Below, in pieces: positions 49,946 to 59,489 of a stretch of 64,000 nucleotides of DNA. Source of the stretch: Novosphingobium sp. AAP83. GTDB lineage: Bacteria; Pseudomonadota; Alphaproteobacteria; Sphingomonadales; Sphingomonadaceae. Positions within the stretch are counted from its first letter, which is position 1; each line of letters starts with the position of its first letter. The notes beneath the pieces are model-generated. The model saw only the letters and a list, made by a program, of their open reading frames with translations, made no database searches and had not been told where the DNA came from. The DNA lies in the NCBI RefSeq assembly GCF_001295795.1, contig NZ_LJHY01000016.1:434001-498000 (forward strand). Direction: 5' to 3'. The translations under genes were made by a program, and so were the position numbers.

Positions 49946-50827
49946 TTAACGCTCCAGCCACCACTTCAGCAGATGATGCGCCACGGCGAACGGCGGCGGC
50001 GCTATGAACGCGCCGTCTTCGGCTCCGCTCATGGCATAGGCCACTTCTTCGCGGGTGAACCAGCGGGCATCATCAAGCTCGGTTTCGTCGATCACGATGG
50101 TCTTGTCGTCGGCATAGGCGTGGCAGCCGATCATCAGCGAGGACGGGAACGGCCAGGGCTGGCTGGCGACATATTCGACCGCGCGGGCCTTTACCCCCGC
50201 TTCTTCAAGGACTTCGCGTTTGACCGCGCTTTCAAGGCTTTCGCCGGGCTCGACAAAGCCTGCCAGCGCGGAATAGCGGCGCGGGGGGAAGCGCGGCTGG
50301 CGACCCAGCAGAAGCTCGCCTTCGCATTCCACGGTCATGATCGTGACCGGATCGACGCGGGGGAAGTGTTCGGCCTTGCACGCATCGTTGCTGCACGAAC
50401 GCTGCCAGCCGCCCTTGGCGAGGACGGTGGCATGGCCGCAGCGGGCGCAGAAGCGGTGGCGGGCGTGCCAATCGACAAGGCTGCGCGCGCCGCCATAGAT
50501 CGCAAGGTCAGACGCAGAGAGCAAGCCCATCGCGGACCACAGGCGCGGGTTTGGCGGAGCGACGCTGCCGATGATGGCGGGGGTGACTTGCGCAAAGCAA
50601 GCGCGGCCATCGTCCTTGAGGCCGAGGAAAACGAGCTCGGCAGCAGGATCGGCATCGGCCAGTGTGCCCCAATCGAGGCCTCCATCGGGCGCGATGACCG
50701 GATCGATGCCCTCCAGCTTCAGCAGCCGCGCGCGCCAGTCCATCAGCGCGCCCAGCTTTTCCGCATCGCCGCGAATGTGATCGGCGCGATCAAGGCCTTC
50801 GCCTGCAAATGCGATTGTCGTGTCCAT
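49946..50827 (-). CDS. nudC: NAD(+) diphosphatase / NAD-capped RNA decapping hydrolase NudC
   Basis: A 293-residue Nudix hydrolase. A zinc ribbon (CARCGH ... CSNDACK) sits before the Nudix box GFVEPGESLESAVKREVLEEAGV, followed 15 or so residues later by SQPWPFPSSLM, the NudC-specific SQPWPFPxS motif. It cleaves NAD(H) and can remove NAD caps from RNA. The ATG at 50827 overlaps the stop of the serine hydrolase (TGATG), so the two are coupled. Confidence 0.95.
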   Translation of the reverse strand: MDTTIAFAGEGLDRADHIRGDAEKLGALMDWRARLLKLEGIDPVIAPDGGLDWGTLADADPAAELVFLGLKDDGRACFAQVTPAIIGSVAPPNPRLWSAMGLLSASDLAIYGGARSLVDWHARHRFCARCGHATVLAKGGWQRSCSNDACKAEHFPRVDPVTIMTVECEGELLLGRQPRFPPRRYSALAGFVEPGESLESAVKREVLEEAGVKARAVEYVASQPWPFPSSLMIGCHAYADDKTIVIDETELDDARWFTREEVAYAMSGAEDGAFIAPPPFAVAHHLLKWWLER

Positions 50828-52125
50828 CAGGCAGCAGCTTTCTTGTTCAGGTAATCGGCCAGCACGGCCTTGGAAAATTCCTGGTGGATGGGATAGGCAT
50901 CCGCCGGCATATATTGCGTGTAAATCCCGGCGCGCACGCCAGCGCGCAAGTTGACAAAGCCCACCGTTCCGGCAGCCCCCGCCCAGCCGAATGTGCCCGC
51001 ATCCTCGCCCAGACCGACCGAGCCGCCTGCGCCAAAACCGCTGCCGTTAACGAACGTGCCTGCGGTGCTGACGCCTGCGGGAAGCAGATTGCTGGTGCCG
51101 ATGCGCACGGCAGATTCGCTCATCACTTGCCGTCCATCAATGGTGCCATAGCCTGCCAGCATGGCGAGGAAGCGGTCATAATCGCGCGGCGATGAGACAA
51201 GGCCCGCGCCGCCGAACGGATAGGCGGGCTGATCAAGATAGACCGAGGTTGCGCCCGGATCGATGGGGAGCAGCAAGCCACCTGCAACGATATAATTGGT
51301 GGTCAGCCGTGTGGCCTGCGCTTCGGGCACGCGGAACCACGTGGAATTCATCCCGCAAGGGCCGAACATGCGGTCTTGCAGGAACCGGTCAAAAGGCTGG
51401 CCCGAGACGACTTCGATGACGCGGCCCAGCAGATCGAGGCCGAGCGAATAGCTCCATGTGGTTCCGGGTTCATAGACCAGCGGCATGGTGGCCAGGACTT
51501 CGGCAAATTTGGCAAGGCTGGGCAAGGGCTTGATCGCATCAAGGCCGGGAACAGGCGTGCGGCTGGCCTGTGCAGGGACCAGCCCTGCTGCATTATAGGC
51601 GTCCTTGATCGGGCCTTTCTGGATGATCGAATAGCCAAGCCCGGCGGTGTGGGTGAGCAAGTGGCGCACGGTGATCTGCTTTGTGGCAGGGCGCAGATCG
51701 ATGATCGAGCCATCAGGCGTGACTTGCACCTGCATCTTGGCAAAGGCGGGGATGAAATCGGCGATGGGCTGATCCAGCCGCATTTTGCCTTCATCAACCA
51801 GCATCATCGCGGCCATACCGGTAATCGGCTTGGTCATCGAATAGATGCGGAACAGGCTGTCCATATCGACCAGCGCAGTGCTGTTTTTGGCAAGCGTACC
51901 GCGCGCGATGCCAAGCGGCGCCGCGCTGCTGCCCAGCCCCAGCGCGGCGATCATGCCGGGCAGCTTGCCTGTGCTGACATATGCATCGATCATGCCGGTG
52001 ACGGTGGGAAAGCGCGCTTCGGCAGCGGCGGCAGTGGCCCATGACAGGCGTGGCAGCACGGTACTTCCCGCCAGCGCGCCCAGCGACCCAAGCAACCCAC
52101 GGCGCGAAATAGTCATTGTCGTCAT
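50827..52125 (-). CDS. Tat-exported serine hydrolase of the beta-lactamase/EstB family
   Basis: A 432-residue protein. The N-terminus ISRRGLLGSLGALAGS is a twin-arginine signal. The class C beta-lactamase-like catalytic set is present: SMTK (Ser and Lys of SxxK), YSL (Tyr of YxN, with Leu at the third position) and a late GWAGAAGT block. Members are esterases, D-aminopeptidases or transpeptidase-like; true beta-lactamase activity is unlikely. It is followed by nudC with overlapping codons, and starts four bases before the mutY stop region. Confidence 0.9.
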   Translation of the reverse strand: MTTMTISRRGLLGSLGALAGSTVLPRLSWATAAAAEARFPTVTGMIDAYVSTGKLPGMIAALGLGSSAAPLGIARGTLAKNSTALVDMDSLFRIYSMTKPITGMAAMMLVDEGKMRLDQPIADFIPAFAKMQVQVTPDGSIIDLRPATKQITVRHLLTHTAGLGYSIIQKGPIKDAYNAAGLVPAQASRTPVPGLDAIKPLPSLAKFAEVLATMPLVYEPGTTWSYSLGLDLLGRVIEVVSGQPFDRFLQDRMFGPCGMNSTWFRVPEAQATRLTTNYIVAGGLLLPIDPGATSVYLDQPAYPFGGAGLVSSPRDYDRFLAMLAGYGTIDGRQVMSESAVRIGTSNLLPAGVSTAGTFVNGSGFGAGGSVGLGEDAGTFGWAGAAGTVGFVNLRAGVRAGIYTQYMPADAYPIHQEFSKAVLADYLNKKAAA

Positions 52126-52129
52126 TAAC

Positions 52130-53194
52130 TTATGTATCCCTCTCCGCTATTGCCAATCGTGCTGCCTTGGCAAACACGGTGGGCAATCCGGCGGCTTCAA
52201 TTTGCTCGATTGGCCACCATTCTCCGGCTGGCAGATTATCCAATTCTGCGGGGCCGCAAAGCATCAATTGCATTTCAAGATCGAAATGGGTGAAGCTGTG
52301 GCGGACAACGCCGCCCTTTTGCCAAGCACCGGGGAGTCCACCATTGCCATCGCTGCGGGCCGACCAGCCATCATCGGGCAGCGCGCGCATCCCGCCCAGC
52401 ATGCCGCGCGAGGGGCGCTGGACCAGCAGGACCGCGCCATCGCGTTCGATCCAATAGGTATGGCCAGTGCGGGTGGGCTTGGGCTTCTTCGCTGCTTTGA
52501 CAGGGAGGCGTTCAGGGGCGCCTTCGGCTTGCGCGCGGCAATGGGTGCGCAAGGGGCAGAGCATGCAGCGCGGTGAACGCGCGGTGCAGATCGTTGCCCC
52601 CAGATCCATCATGGCCTGCGCGAAATCTCCGGCATGGCTATCGGGCGTGATCTGGCCTGTGGCTAAACGGATGGCAGGTTTGGCGGCGGGCAGCGGCTCT
52701 TCAATGGCAAAGAGGCGGGCAACGACGCGTTCGACATTGGCATCGACCACCACGGCGCGACGTCCGAACGCGATAGCGGCGACGGCGGCAGCAGTGTATT
52801 CGCCAAGGCCGGGGAGCGCACGCAAAGCCTCTTCGGTATCGGGGAATGTGCCACCGCGTTCCGCCACGGCGCGGGCGCAGGCGAGCAGATTGCGCGCGCG
52901 GGCATAATAGCCAAGGCCGGCCCATGCCGCCATGACATCGGCATCATCGGCGGCGGCAAGATCAGTCACCGTAGGCCAGCGGGTGGTGAACTTGACAAAA
53001 TAGGGGCCGACCGCTGCGACAGTGGTTTGCTGGAGCATGACTTCCGAAAGCCATACTCTGTAGGGATCAGCGCCCGATCCGCCCGGAACAATCCGCCACG
53101 GCAGGTGGCGGGCATTGGCATCATACCAGCCGAGCAGGATCGGAGCGACTTGTGCGGGATCGCAAATAGGGGTGGGTTGCGCACTGGCTTGCAT
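52130..53194 (-). CDS. mutY: A/G-specific adenine glycosylase MutY
   Basis: A 354-residue DNA repair enzyme. RVWLSEVMLQQTTV contains the catalytic Glu; LPGLGEYTAAAVAAIAFGRRAVVVDANVERVVARL is the helix-hairpin-helix with catalytic Asp; CxxxxxxCxxCPLRTHC is the [4Fe-4S] cluster loop; the C-terminal part is the Nudix-like domain that reads 8-oxoG. It removes adenine opposite 8-oxoguanine. ATG 53194 is chosen; a 14-residue extension runs into the divergent gene region. Only 14 bases separate it from the DUF721 gene start. Confidence 0.95.
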   Translation of the reverse strand: MQASAQPTPICDPAQVAPILLGWYDANARHLPWRIVPGGSGADPYRVWLSEVMLQQTTVAAVGPYFVKFTTRWPTVTDLAAADDADVMAAWAGLGYYARARNLLACARAVAERGGTFPDTEEALRALPGLGEYTAAAVAAIAFGRRAVVVDANVERVVARLFAIEEPLPAAKPAIRLATGQITPDSHAGDFAQAMMDLGATICTARSPRCMLCPLRTHCRAQAEGAPERLPVKAAKKPKPTRTGHTYWIERDGAVLLVQRPSRGMLGGMRALPDDGWSARSDGNGGLPGAWQKGGVVRHSFTHFDLEMQLMLCGPAELDNLPAGEWWPIEQIEAAGLPTVFAKAARLAIAERDT

Positions 53195-53208
53195 CGAAGC
53201 GCTATGGC

Positions 53209-53802
53209 ATGAGCACTGGTGATATGGAAAGCCCACCTTCGGACATCACGAAACGCAAAACCCGCGCGCCTGCCAAAGCTGCGGCAGCCAAGCCTTATGC
53301 CGGAAAGCCATATGAGCGCCCGCGCGGTGGAGAAGCGCGCCAGATTGCCGATCTGATGCCCGCAATCGGGCGCACCGCATTCCGCCGCTTCGGCTTTGTG
53401 CAGTCGAGCGTCGTCACGCGCTGGCCCGAGATTGTGGGGGAACGCCACGCGCGGCATTGTATGCCCGAATCCATCCGCTTTCCGCCCGGGGAAAAGGCCG
53501 ATGGCATCCTGCAACTGGTGGTGACCCCCGCGCACGCCACAATCATCCAGCATGTGGTTCCCGAAATCATGGACCGGGTGAACCGCTTTTTCGGCTATCG
53601 AGCAGTGGCACGGGTAAAAATCCGGCAAGGTGTGGTTCAGGCACCCAAAGCGAAAGAAGCGCCGCGCACTGCGCCGCCATCGTTGAAGCCGATCCCCTTC
53701 GAACTGGGGGATTCATTGCGCGATATTGGCGATCCTGAATTGCGCACAGTATTGGAAAGCCTCGCCCGCAGTCTGGACGAGGTGAGCAAGGGACGGAACT
53801 GA
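53209..53802 (+). CDS. DUF721 (DciA-like) protein
   Basis: A 197-residue protein. The DUF721 domain runs from about 45 to 140: ADLMPAIGRTAFRRFGFVQSSVVTRWPEIVGERHARHCMPESIRFP, then LQLVVTPAHATIIQHVVPEIMDRVNRFFGYRAVARVKIRQ. DciA-type members help load the replicative helicase. The N-terminal 40 residues are basic and disordered. Divergent from mutY; followed one base later by a DsbA-like gene. Confidence 0.88.
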   Translation: MSTGDMESPPSDITKRKTRAPAKAAAAKPYAGKPYERPRGGEARQIADLMPAIGRTAFRRFGFVQSSVVTRWPEIVGERHARHCMPESIRFPPGEKADGILQLVVTPAHATIIQHVVPEIMDRVNRFFGYRAVARVKIRQGVVQAPKAKEAPRTAPPSLKPIPFELGDSLRDIGDPELRTVLESLARSLDEVSKGRN

Positions 53803-53803
53803 C

Positions 53804-54520
53804 GTGAAACGGTTGATTGCAACGGCAGCGCTGGCATTGGGCGCATTGGTTACACTAACGGGTGCAGGGTCTGGGGCTGGCAAGCCTGCCAAGCCGGTGG
53901 CGCGCGGCAACTGGGTGGCAACCGCGGCGCTGACGCCAGAGGGCTATCACGTGCTGGGCAATCAGGCCGCGCCGCTGCGGCTGATCGAATATGTCAGCTA
54001 TACCTGCCCGCATTGTGCGCAATTCGAAGTGCAATCCGAAGCGCAGTTGAAAATCGGCCTGGTTGGACTGGGCAAGGGCGCCATCGAGGTCCGCAATTTT
54101 GTGCGCGATCCGATTGATATGACCGTGGCACTTTTGACCAACTGCGTTTCGCCCAGCAGGTTTTTCCCGCTGCATACAGCATTCATGCGCAATCAAGCCA
54201 AATGGCTGGCACCTGCCTCTTCGTCCACTGAAGCACAGCGCCAGCGCTGGAACACAGGGTCGTTCACCACCCGCACCCGCGCCATTGCCAGCGATTTGAA
54301 GTTCTATGAATTCATGGAAGCGCGCGGCGTAAACCGCATCGCCGTGGACCGCTGCCTTGGCAATGAAGCGCTGGCCAAGAAGCTGGCTGCGCAAACGCAA
54401 GAAGCGGTGGAAAAGGTCAAGGTCAATGGCACGCCAAGCTTTGTGATGGACGGAGTGCTGCTGGCGGGAACGCACGATTGGGCTTCGCTGAAGCCGCAGC
54501 TGGATGCGCGGATACGGTAA
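53804..54520 (+). CDS. Exported DsbA-like thioredoxin-fold protein (1)
   Basis: A 238-residue periplasmic protein. Signal peptide to about residue 25, then the family blocks YHVLGNQAAPLRLIEYVSYTCPHCAQFEVQSEAQLK with the active-site CPHC, and the cis-Pro region VNGTPSFVMDG. It probably oxidises or isomerises periplasmic disulfides. The GTG at 53804 lies one base after the DUF721 stop. A paralogous lipoprotein follows. Confidence 0.9.
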   Translation: MKRLIATAALALGALVTLTGAGSGAGKPAKPVARGNWVATAALTPEGYHVLGNQAAPLRLIEYVSYTCPHCAQFEVQSEAQLKIGLVGLGKGAIEVRNFVRDPIDMTVALLTNCVSPSRFFPLHTAFMRNQAKWLAPASSSTEAQRQRWNTGSFTTRTRAIASDLKFYEFMEARGVNRIAVDRCLGNEALAKKLAAQTQEAVEKVKVNGTPSFVMDGVLLAGTHDWASLKPQLDARIR

Positions 54521-54554
54521 TTGCCGGTTTTGTCGTTAAACCCTACCCCCACCC

Positions 54555-54597
54555 TTCAACCTGGCCCTATTCAAACTGGCCCCCTTCAAACCGGCGC
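54555..54597 (+). repeat. Three 15-bp tandem repeats
   Basis: TTCAACCTGGCCC, TTCAAACTGGCCC and TTCAAACCGGCGC start at 54555, 54570 and 54585. They lie in the 126-base gap between the two DsbA-like genes. Perhaps a slipped-strand expansion; no role evident. Confidence 0.7.
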
Positions 54598-54646
54598 GGC
54601 AATCGGCTAGCGTTGCGACAAATCCAGATATGGGAAACCTGAACCG

Positions 54647-55396
54647 ATGAAATTTGCCCGCGCCGTGCTTCTTGCAACCCTTCCCCTGACGCTTGGCCTT
54701 GCCGCTTGTGACAAGAAGACCGACGCTGCCGCTGGCGAAACCGCCAGTGCTGAGCCCCTTGCCAAAATCGCAGCACCTGCTGGCAAATCATGGGCAGAGA
54801 CATTCGCCGCTACACCAGAGGGCGGTTATGTGATGGGCAATCCCGATGCGCCAATCAAGCTGATCGAATATGGTGCGCTATCATGTTCACATTGCGCCGA
54901 TTTTGCCGAAAAAAGCTTTGCGAAGATGCGTGACGATTACATCGCTTCGGGCCGGGTCAGCTATGAATTGCGGCTGTTCCTTCTGAACGGGCTCGATATG
55001 CCCGCTGTGCTTCTGGCAACCTGCGGATCGCCCGACGCGACGATCCCGCTTTCGGAACAGTTCTGGGGCTGGCAGAAAAACATGTTCGCCAACCTGCAAA
55101 AGGATGAAGCTGCTTTCCAGCGCGTTTCGACGCTGCCAGTTGACCAGCGCTTTGCCGGGATCGCGCAGCTTTCGGGCATGGCTGAGTTCTTCGCATCGCG
55201 CGGTATTGCCGCAGCGCAAGGTTCGGCATGCCTTGCCGACACGGCCAAGGCCACAAAGCTGGCTGCCCAAACCGAGCAATGGAGCAAGGAATACGAGATC
55301 ACCGGCACGCCTACATTCTTCCTGAACGGCAGCAAGACCGGCGTCGGATCATGGGAAGAGCTTGAGCCGCTGCTGCAAAAAGCTGGCGCGCGCTAA
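54647..55396 (+). CDS. DsbA-like thioredoxin-fold lipoprotein (2)
   Basis: A 249-residue protein. The signal ends in a lipobox (LGLAAC, Cys21), so it is membrane-anchored. GYVMGNPDAPIKLIEYGALSCSHCADFAEKSF holds the CSHC active site and ITGTPTFFLNGS the cis-Pro loop. It is a paralogue of the preceding protein with about the same domain plan. CSHC instead of CPHC changes the redox potential by expectation. smc follows after 30 bases. Confidence 0.92.
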   Translation: MKFARAVLLATLPLTLGLAACDKKTDAAAGETASAEPLAKIAAPAGKSWAETFAATPEGGYVMGNPDAPIKLIEYGALSCSHCADFAEKSFAKMRDDYIASGRVSYELRLFLLNGLDMPAVLLATCGSPDATIPLSEQFWGWQKNMFANLQKDEAAFQRVSTLPVDQRFAGIAQLSGMAEFFASRGIAAAQGSACLADTAKATKLAAQTEQWSKEYEITGTPTFFLNGSKTGVGSWEELEPLLQKAGAR

Positions 55397-55426
55397 GCGC
55401 AATACCGGGGCTGGGGCGCGCGTTCG

Positions 55427-58400
55427 ATGCAGATCAGGCGGTTGAAGCTGGCCGGCTTCAAAAGCTTTGTCGAGCCTGCCGAACTGCGCATCGAACCCGG
55501 CCTGACCGGCGTTGTTGGCCCCAACGGGTGCGGCAAATCCAACCTGCTTGAGGCGATCCGCTGGGTCATGGGCGAAAGCTCGGCCAAATCCATGCGCGGC
55601 GGGGGCATGGAGGACGTGATCTTTGCAGGCACGGCCACCCGCCCTGCCCGCGCCTTTGCCGAAGTGCTGCTGACCGCCGAAACCGATCCATCGGGGCCAT
55701 TTGGCGGCGAATTGGAAGTCGTCCGCCGGATCGAGCGCGGCGCGGGCAGCGCTTATCGCGTGAACGGGCGCGATGTGCGGGCCAAGGACGTGGCGCTGGT
55801 CTTTGCCGATGCCGCCACGGGCGCGCACAGCCCCGCGCTGGTAAGCCAGGGACGCATCGCGGCGGTGATCGCGGCCAAGCCTGCCGAACGGCGGATGATG
55901 CTGGAGGAAGCGGCGGGAATCGCAGGCCTCCATGTGCGTCGCCGCGATGCCGAACAGAAACTGCGCGCGACCGAGACCAATCTGGAACGCTTGGTTGATT
56001 TGCTATCGGGCCTTGAATCCCAGATTTCCACGCTGCGGCGGCAGGCGCGCGCAGCAGAGCGCTATATCTCTGTCAGCGACAAAATCCGGCTGGCCGAAGC
56101 GCGGCTGGTATTTGCGCGCTGGCGTGATGCGGCGGCGGCGGCGGATGCGGCACGCAAGGAAGCACGCGCGGCAGATGAGCGCGTGAGCGAGGCACAAGCG
56201 CTGGCAAAGGCCGCGCAGGAAACGCAGCACAAAGCAGCCGCGGCTTTGGCGCAAGCGCGTGATGACTTGTTTGACCGGCGGCAGGATTCCGCCGCGCATG
56301 GCCAGCGTATGGCATCGCTAAGCGCGCAACTTGAGGCAGCCGAGCAACGGGTGGCAGACATCGAGCGCCAGCTTGCGCGGATTGAACAGGACCGCAGCAG
56401 CGCCGACCGCCTGACCGAAGATGCAGCAGCCGCCATCGCACGGCTCGAAGGTGATCTGACGGCATCAGAGGTGGCGCTTAAGGCTGATGAAGCGCAGCGT
56501 CCGACTTTGGTGGCAGCGGCTGATGAAGCCGATCGCGCCGCACGCGCGGCAGAAGTTGCACTGGCCCAACGTGTGGCCGAACAGGCCGGGATAGATGCCG
56601 AATGGCGCGTGGCCGAGGCCGCGGTTGGCGCTGCGCAATCGCGTTTGACGCGAGTTGAAAGCGATGCCGCGCGGCTATCGCAACAGGCAGAAGCTTTGGC
56701 GCGCGAGGCCGATCCGGCAGAACAGCTTGCGCAAGCAGAAGCGCGGCGGGCCGAAGCGGCGGCGGCCTTGGCGGCGGCAGAGGCGGAACGCGCAGAACTG
56801 ACGGCGCGGCGCGAGGCGCTTTCAACCGAGCGTGATGCCGCAAGCAATGCGCTGGCGCAGGCACGGGCAGAGCTTTCAGGGGTTGAGCGCGAAGCCGATG
56901 CTTTGGCGCGGGACAAAGCCGCGCGTGAGAAGGCGGCGGCAGCCAAAGGGCGCGGCGCTTCGGCGATTGCGGGAACTCGGGTGGCATCGGGGTATGAGCG
57001 GGCTTTGGCCGCAGTGCTGGGGCGCGATGCGGCAGCGCCAGTGGGGTTGGCTCCTGCCGCAGCCGAAGGGCGGTTCTGGACCGGGGCGCAGGCGCCCTCA
57101 CCGGTCGTGGATTCATTGGCCCACCATGTGACGCAGTGCCCGCCCGAACTCGCCGCGCGGCTGGCGCTGGTGCGGGTTGTGGACAGCGATGAGGGGCAAG
57201 CGCTGGCACCGGGTGAATGGTTGGTGACCAAGGCTGGGCATTTGCGCCGGTGGGACGGATTTGTGGCGCGCGGTGAAGGTGCGGCAGAGGCGGCTGCTCT
57301 GGAAGCGGAGAACCGGCTGTCGGAGCTCCAAGCGCTACTGCCTGCGCGGCGTGAGGCCTTGGCACTGGCCGAGGCTGCGTTTGGCGCGGCGCGTGATGCC
57401 TCAGCGCAAGTGCAGGCGCGGCTGGTCGCGATCGAGAAAGCAGTTTCGGCAACTTCCGATGCCGAGCGCGCTGCGTTGCGCGCACTTGACGCAGCCGATG
57501 CGGCGCGGCTTCGGCTGGAACAGCGCAAGGCTGAGATCGCGCGGGTTCAGGCCGATCTGGCCGAGCAGCGCCGGTCGGCTGAAGCGGAGGCTGCGGCAGC
57601 GCGGGACAAGCGCGCCAGCCTGCCCGATCCTGGGACGGGACGCGCGGCGCTGGACGCAGCACGCGCGCGCAATGATGCGGCGCGGCAGGGATTGCAAGCA
57701 ACGGCAGCGGCGATGGCTTCGCTTGAGCAGACCATTGCGGTGGGCAAAGAGCGGTTGGCGGGGCTGAAGGGCGATGCGCGGGCGTGGTCTGCGCGGGCGG
57801 GCGATGCGGCCAAGCGGCTGGCCGAAATGACCGGGCGGCGCGAGGAATTGGAGGCCGAGCGTGCAATATCGGCGGCCAAACCGGCGGGCCTGATTGCCGA
57901 GATCGAGGGCGGCGAGGTGATCGCCGCGAGGCTGACGAGCGAACTTGCCGCAGCAGAGGCGGCGCTGGCGCAGTGTGATGTGGCGTCCAAAGCCGCCGAT
58001 GTGGCATTGAGCGACGCAAATGAGGCTTTGGCAACAGCCCGCGAGGGCCGCGCGGGCGCATCGGCGCGGGCGGAGAACGAGAACGCGCGGCGGCAGGAAA
58101 TGGCGGGCATTTCGGGCGAGCGGTTCCAATGCCCTCCCCCGCTTCTACCGCAGCGGTTTGAATTCGATTCCGCGCAAGTGGCCTCGGCGGGCGATGAATC
58201 AGCGGCGCTGGATCGGCTGGTGGCAGAACGGGAACGAATCGGGCCGGTCAATCTTGTGGCCGCCGATGAACTGGCCCAAGCCGAAGAGCGCCACGGCACG
58301 AGCGTGAACGAGCAAGCCGAATTGACTGAGGCGGTGAACCGGCTGCGCGGGTCTATCGGCAACCTGAACCGCGAGGGGCGCGAGCGGTTGCGCGCGGCGT

Positions 58401-58867
58401 TTGAAGCGGTGGACGGCCACTTCCGCCGCCTGTTCAGCCGCCTGTTTGGCGGGGGCGAGGCGCATCTGGCGCTGGTCGATAGCGACGATCCGCTTGAGGC
58501 GGGCCTCGAAATATTCGCCCAACCACCGGGCAAGCGACTGCAATCGCTGACGCTGCTTTCAGGCGGCGAACAGGCGCTGACCGCCGTCGCGCTGATCTTC
58601 GCACTGTTCTTGACCAACCCTGCGCCGATCTGTGTGCTCGACGAAGTCGACGCGCCATTGGACGATGCCAATATCGAACGCTTCTGCGACTTGCTCGACG
58701 TGATGGTCGCCGAAACCCGGACCCGCTACCTGATCGTCACCCACAATGCCGTTACCATGAGCCGCATGCATCGCCTGTTCGGCGTGACGATGGTCGAGCG
58801 CGGCGTCTCGCGGCTGGTAAGCGTGGATCTGGGCGGGGCGGTTGAGCTGCTGGAGGCGGCGGGTTGA
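55427..58867 (+). CDS. smc: Chromosome segregation ATPase SMC
   Basis: A 1146-residue SMC protein. Walker A GPNGCGKSN is at 31-39; two long coiled coils (about 165-500 and 660-960, rich in Ala, Glu, Arg) flank a hinge near 500-620; the C-terminal head holds the signature LLSGGEQALTAVALIFALF and Walker B PICVLDEVDAPLDDAN. SMC with ScpA/ScpB organises and segregates chromosomes; scpAB are not here. Ala-rich coils cause long artefactual frames on both other strands. ATG 55427 gives the standard MQIRRLKLAGFKSF start. Confidence 0.97.
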   Translation: MQIRRLKLAGFKSFVEPAELRIEPGLTGVVGPNGCGKSNLLEAIRWVMGESSAKSMRGGGMEDVIFAGTATRPARAFAEVLLTAETDPSGPFGGELEVVRRIERGAGSAYRVNGRDVRAKDVALVFADAATGAHSPALVSQGRIAAVIAAKPAERRMMLEEAAGIAGLHVRRRDAEQKLRATETNLERLVDLLSGLESQISTLRRQARAAERYISVSDKIRLAEARLVFARWRDAAAAADAARKEARAADERVSEAQALAKAAQETQHKAAAALAQARDDLFDRRQDSAAHGQRMASLSAQLEAAEQRVADIERQLARIEQDRSSADRLTEDAAAAIARLEGDLTASEVALKADEAQRPTLVAAADEADRAARAAEVALAQRVAEQAGIDAEWRVAEAAVGAAQSRLTRVESDAARLSQQAEALAREADPAEQLAQAEARRAEAAAALAAAEAERAELTARREALSTERDAASNALAQARAELSGVEREADALARDKAAREKAAAAKGRGASAIAGTRVASGYERALAAVLGRDAAAPVGLAPAAAEGRFWTGAQAPSPVVDSLAHHVTQCPPELAARLALVRVVDSDEGQALAPGEWLVTKAGHLRRWDGFVARGEGAAEAAALEAENRLSELQALLPARREALALAEAAFGAARDASAQVQARLVAIEKAVSATSDAERAALRALDAADAARLRLEQRKAEIARVQADLAEQRRSAEAEAAAARDKRASLPDPGTGRAALDAARARNDAARQGLQATAAAMASLEQTIAVGKERLAGLKGDARAWSARAGDAAKRLAEMTGRREELEAERAISAAKPAGLIAEIEGGEVIAARLTSELAAAEAALAQCDVASKAADVALSDANEALATAREGRAGASARAENENARRQEMAGISGERFQCPPPLLPQRFEFDSAQVASAGDESAALDRLVAERERIGPVNLVAADELAQAEERHGTSVNEQAELTEAVNRLRGSIGNLNREGRERLRAAFEAVDGHFRRLFSRLFGGGEAHLALVDSDDPLEAGLEIFAQPPGKRLQSLTLLSGGEQALTAVALIFALFLTNPAPICVLDEVDAPLDDANIERFCDLLDVMVAETRTRYLIVTHNAVTMSRMHRLFGVTMVERGVSRLVSVDLGGAVELLEAAG

Positions 58868-58975
58868 CTTTTGCGTTTTTGTAGTTACATTAAATGGTGA
58901 GTAGCTATGGATTCCAACCCATAGCATTTATTGTGAGAAGGCCGAAATTTCCCCGGCGTCCAAAGCGAGGGATAA

Positions 58976-59248
58976 ATGCGGATTGAATTTGACAATGAGA
59001 AACGACAACTGACCCTTAAGCGTCGAGGTGTTGATTTTGCTCGTGCAAGCGAAGTCTTTGATGGGGCCGAGTTCACTTGGATTGATGATCGGATCGATTA
59101 CGGCGAAGTCAGATACAACACTTTTGGTTTGCTAGATGGTCGCTTGGTTGCAATCACTTGGACGCCTCGAAATGGTGCGAGACGCATCATATCTATGAGA
59201 AAAGCAAATGATCGAGAGCAAGCCCTTTACCGAAGAACCTTGGGTTGA
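58976..59248 (+). CDS. brnT: BrnT-family toxin
   Basis: A 90-residue RelE-fold ribonuclease toxin of the BrnT family: RIEFDNEKRQLTLKRRGVDFARASEVFDGAEFTWIDDRIDYGEVRYNTFGLLDGRLVAITWTPRNGARRIISMRKANDRE. The EFDxxK start and RIISxRKAxxRE end are diagnostic. The toxin comes first and overlaps the antitoxin by 41 bases, as usual for brnTA. It lies just after smc. Confidence 0.94.
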   Translation: MRIEFDNEKRQLTLKRRGVDFARASEVFDGAEFTWIDDRIDYGEVRYNTFGLLDGRLVAITWTPRNGARRIISMRKANDREQALYRRTLG

Positions 59249-59489
59249 TCCTGATGATCCACCGGAATGGACAGAAGAGCATTTCCGGTATGCACAGTTG
59301 TCAATAGGCGGCAAAGTTGTTCGCGAAGCGGTGGGCACATGGACAAGTCCCGGCCGCCCCGTTTCGGAAAACCCCAAAAAGCAGGTTACGCTGAGGCTTG
59401 ATCCTGATGTGATCGAGAAGTTCCGGGCGACAGGCAAAGGCTGGCAATCGCGGATCAATGCGGAACTGCGCAAGGCCCTCGGGATTTAA
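59208..59489 (+). CDS. brnA: BrnA-family antitoxin
   Basis: A 93-residue antitoxin. A variable N-terminal part (SKPFTEEPWVDPDDPPEWTEEHF) binds the toxin; the C-terminal ribbon-helix-helix KKQVTLRLDPDVIEKFRATGKGWQSRINAELRKAL binds DNA. It overlaps brnT by 41 bases at the start and soxR by four bases at the end. Confidence 0.94.
   Translation: MIESKPFTEEPWVDPDDPPEWTEEHFRYAQLSIGGKVVREAVGTWTSPGRPVSENPKKQVTLRLDPDVIEKFRATGKGWQSRINAELRKALGI

Noticed and set aside
50827..52125. True beta-lactamase
   Set aside because: SxxK is present but the YxN motif is YSL and the third motif is atypical; esterase or peptidase homologues of this type are commoner.
56062..58671. Long minus-strand frames (374-527 codons) inside smc
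   Set aside because: Ser/Arg/Pro-rich translations mirror the Ala/Glu/Arg coiled coil of SMC and are artefacts.
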